From Nitrospira sp. (GTDB taxonomy: Bacteria > Nitrospirota > Nitrospiria > Nitrospirales > Nitrospiraceae), in assembly GCA_015904045.1 (NCBI GenBank), contig JABMDG010000439.1, positions 1-5,500 of the forward strand: a stretch of DNA of 5,500 nt, given 5' to 3'. The notes under the pieces are model-generated. The model was not told the origin of the DNA. It made no database searches and worked only from the letters and a program-made list of their open reading frames with translations. Position numbers and translations under genes: made by a program. Positions 4,517 through 5,500 of the stretch are shown here, piece after piece (within the stretch, counting starts at the first letter, position 1; each line of letters opens with the position of its first letter).

Positions 4517-5500
4517 ATGAGATCGTTACCAGTTGAATCACACCACAGGGGAAGGACAACCAGCCTCGGGCTGATGCTGCTAAGTTTGTTGTTTACGGGT
4601 AGTCTGGTCGCGGCGCCGATCGGGCTGGCTGCGGACCGGCACAGTCACGACGGAAGTGCGGACCAGGCGTCAGCGGAGAAGGTCATTTATCGCGAAGGTG
4701 GGCCGACTCTGCACGATCGTATGATGCAGGAGGTGAAACGGCAACAGGAATATGTCGGGAAAAAGGGCGGATACAGCTCCGGCGCAGATAGCCACATGCT
4801 TCAACAGGGCGTGTTGCTGGTGGCAGAGGATCCGGCCAAAGTTGCCGTCGGCGTCGGACCTCGCTGTCCATCGAATGTTCCGGTGAAAGAGTATCACGTC
4901 TCGGCGATCAACATCGAAATCACGCTCAGCCGGTTTCTCGACTATTTCCCCGGGTATATGTACGTGCTGACTGACAATGTCGAGAAGGCGAGAGCCGAGG
5001 AAACGGCGAATCGGGACGCGCGGGAGAAGGACAACGATCCCGGCGCCGTGTCGAATGGTCTGCAGGGCGATGTGATTCAACCGCTCGTCATCAGGGCCAA
5101 TCAGGGCGATTGTCTCAAGCTGACGCTCCACAACCAGATCAACGATGAACCGACGAACCTTGTTATCAACGGGTCCGCTATGGTGGTGGCGGCTACAGGT
5201 AAGCCGGCGACTCCGTCGAATCCGGATGCCACGGTGGCGGCGGGCGGACAGCAAACTTTCGAATGGTTCATTCAGCCTGATACGCAGGAAGGCGCGCGTT
5301 TTTTCCGCTCGCATGCTTCGCGCGAGCAGTTCAACCAGGGCTTGATCGGCATGCTCGTCGTGGAGCCGCGCGGCTCGCGTTATCTCAGCCCATTCGACGG
5401 GAAGCCGATGGCGAGCGGGTGGGAAGCCATGATCGAAGATCCGAAGGGAGCGGACTTCCGCGAGTTTGCGATCTTCTATCATGAAGCCGGCGACGAAGCT
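4517..5500 (+). CDS. Exported multicopper oxidase, 3'-partial (N-terminal 328 residues)
   Basis: The frame is open from the ATG at 4517, after a strong AGGAGG, to the window edge. Residues 1-39 form a Sec-type signal peptide: a charged start, a hydrophobic core from about 17 to 37, and probable cleavage after LAA (37-39). The mature protein should be periplasmic or surface-exposed. Cupredoxin-like sequence follows, with VSAINIEITLSRFLDYFPGY (128-147), QPLVIRANQGDCLKL (188-202) and GLIGMLVVEPRGSRYL (275-290), resembling large multicopper oxidases distantly related to MnxG. Such enzymes oxidise metals or organics and reduce O2 to water; the substrate here is unknown. In this first domain the usual HxHG site reads VING (216-219) and the HSH-type site reads RSH (264-266), so it probably does not bind the catalytic copper cluster. 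In the family, copper-binding motifs may come later in the chain, beyond this window. It has its own sigma-54 promoter and a structured leader. Confidence 0.88.
   Translation, partial: MRSLPVESHHRGRTTSLGLMLLSLLFTGSLVAAPIGLAADRHSHDGSADQASAEKVIYREGGPTLHDRMMQEVKRQQEYVGKKGGYSSGADSHMLQQGVLLVAEDPAKVAVGVGPRCPSNVPVKEYHVSAINIEITLSRFLDYFPGYMYVLTDNVEKARAEETANRDAREKDNDPGAVSNGLQGDVIQPLVIRANQGDCLKLTLHNQINDEPTNLVINGSAMVVAATGKPATPSNPDATVAAGGQQTFEWFIQPDTQEGARFFRSHASREQFNQGLIGMLVVEPRGSRYLSPFDGKPMASGWEAMIEDPKGADFREFAIFYHEAGDEA

Noticed and set aside
4670..5482. Minus-strand frame of 270 codons
   Set aside because: Antisense to the oxidase, with arginine/histidine-rich shadow composition; the + strand frame has a signal peptide and cupredoxin motifs.

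Overview
The window reads as a chromosomal segment from a Nitrospirota bacterium, most likely the genus Nitrospira. This is inferred from the moderately high GC content, the sensor kinase / lone receiver / sigma-54 activator layout, degenerate GTGAGG-type intergenic repeats, and a multicopper oxidase of a type I associate with that genus. No database was searched, so the genus is a judgement. All genes supported here lie on the + strand.

Layout. (1) 2-1312: the 3' part of a PAS-PAS sensor histidine kinase whose N-terminus lies outside the window. (2) 1313-1632: a 320-base gap with degenerate repeats and, near its end, a good sigma-54 (-24/-12) promoter. (3) 1633-4072: a compact apparent operon of a single-domain response regulator, a PAS-AAA+-Fis sigma-54 activator without its own receiver, and a small HEAT-like helical-repeat protein, closed by a strong intrinsic terminator (4122-4151). 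(4) 4152-4516: a regulatory region with a 15-bp dyad, a second sigma-54 promoter of the same form (GGCAT-N5-TTGCC), and a leader of about 230 nt with extensive potential RNA structure. (5) 4517 to the window end: the first 328 codons of an exported multicopper oxidase, open at the right edge.

How the parts may work together (inference). The kinase would phosphorylate the lone receiver. The PAS-AAA+-Fis protein, with intact Walker A, GAFTGA, Walker B and arginine-finger motifs, would open sigma-54 promoters. The only two convincing -24/-12 elements I found stand before the activator's own operon and before the oxidase. That suggests a self-regulated signalling module whose output includes the oxidase.

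The most unusual structure is the oxidase leader. The segment CGGCCTCC (4314-4321) is perfectly complementary both to GGAGGCCG at 4395-4402, inside a 14-bp inverted repeat, and to a second GGAGGCCG that contains the oxidase Shine-Dalgarno sequence (4506-4513). This is the layout of a translational RNA switch. I do not recognise it as any riboswitch class I know.
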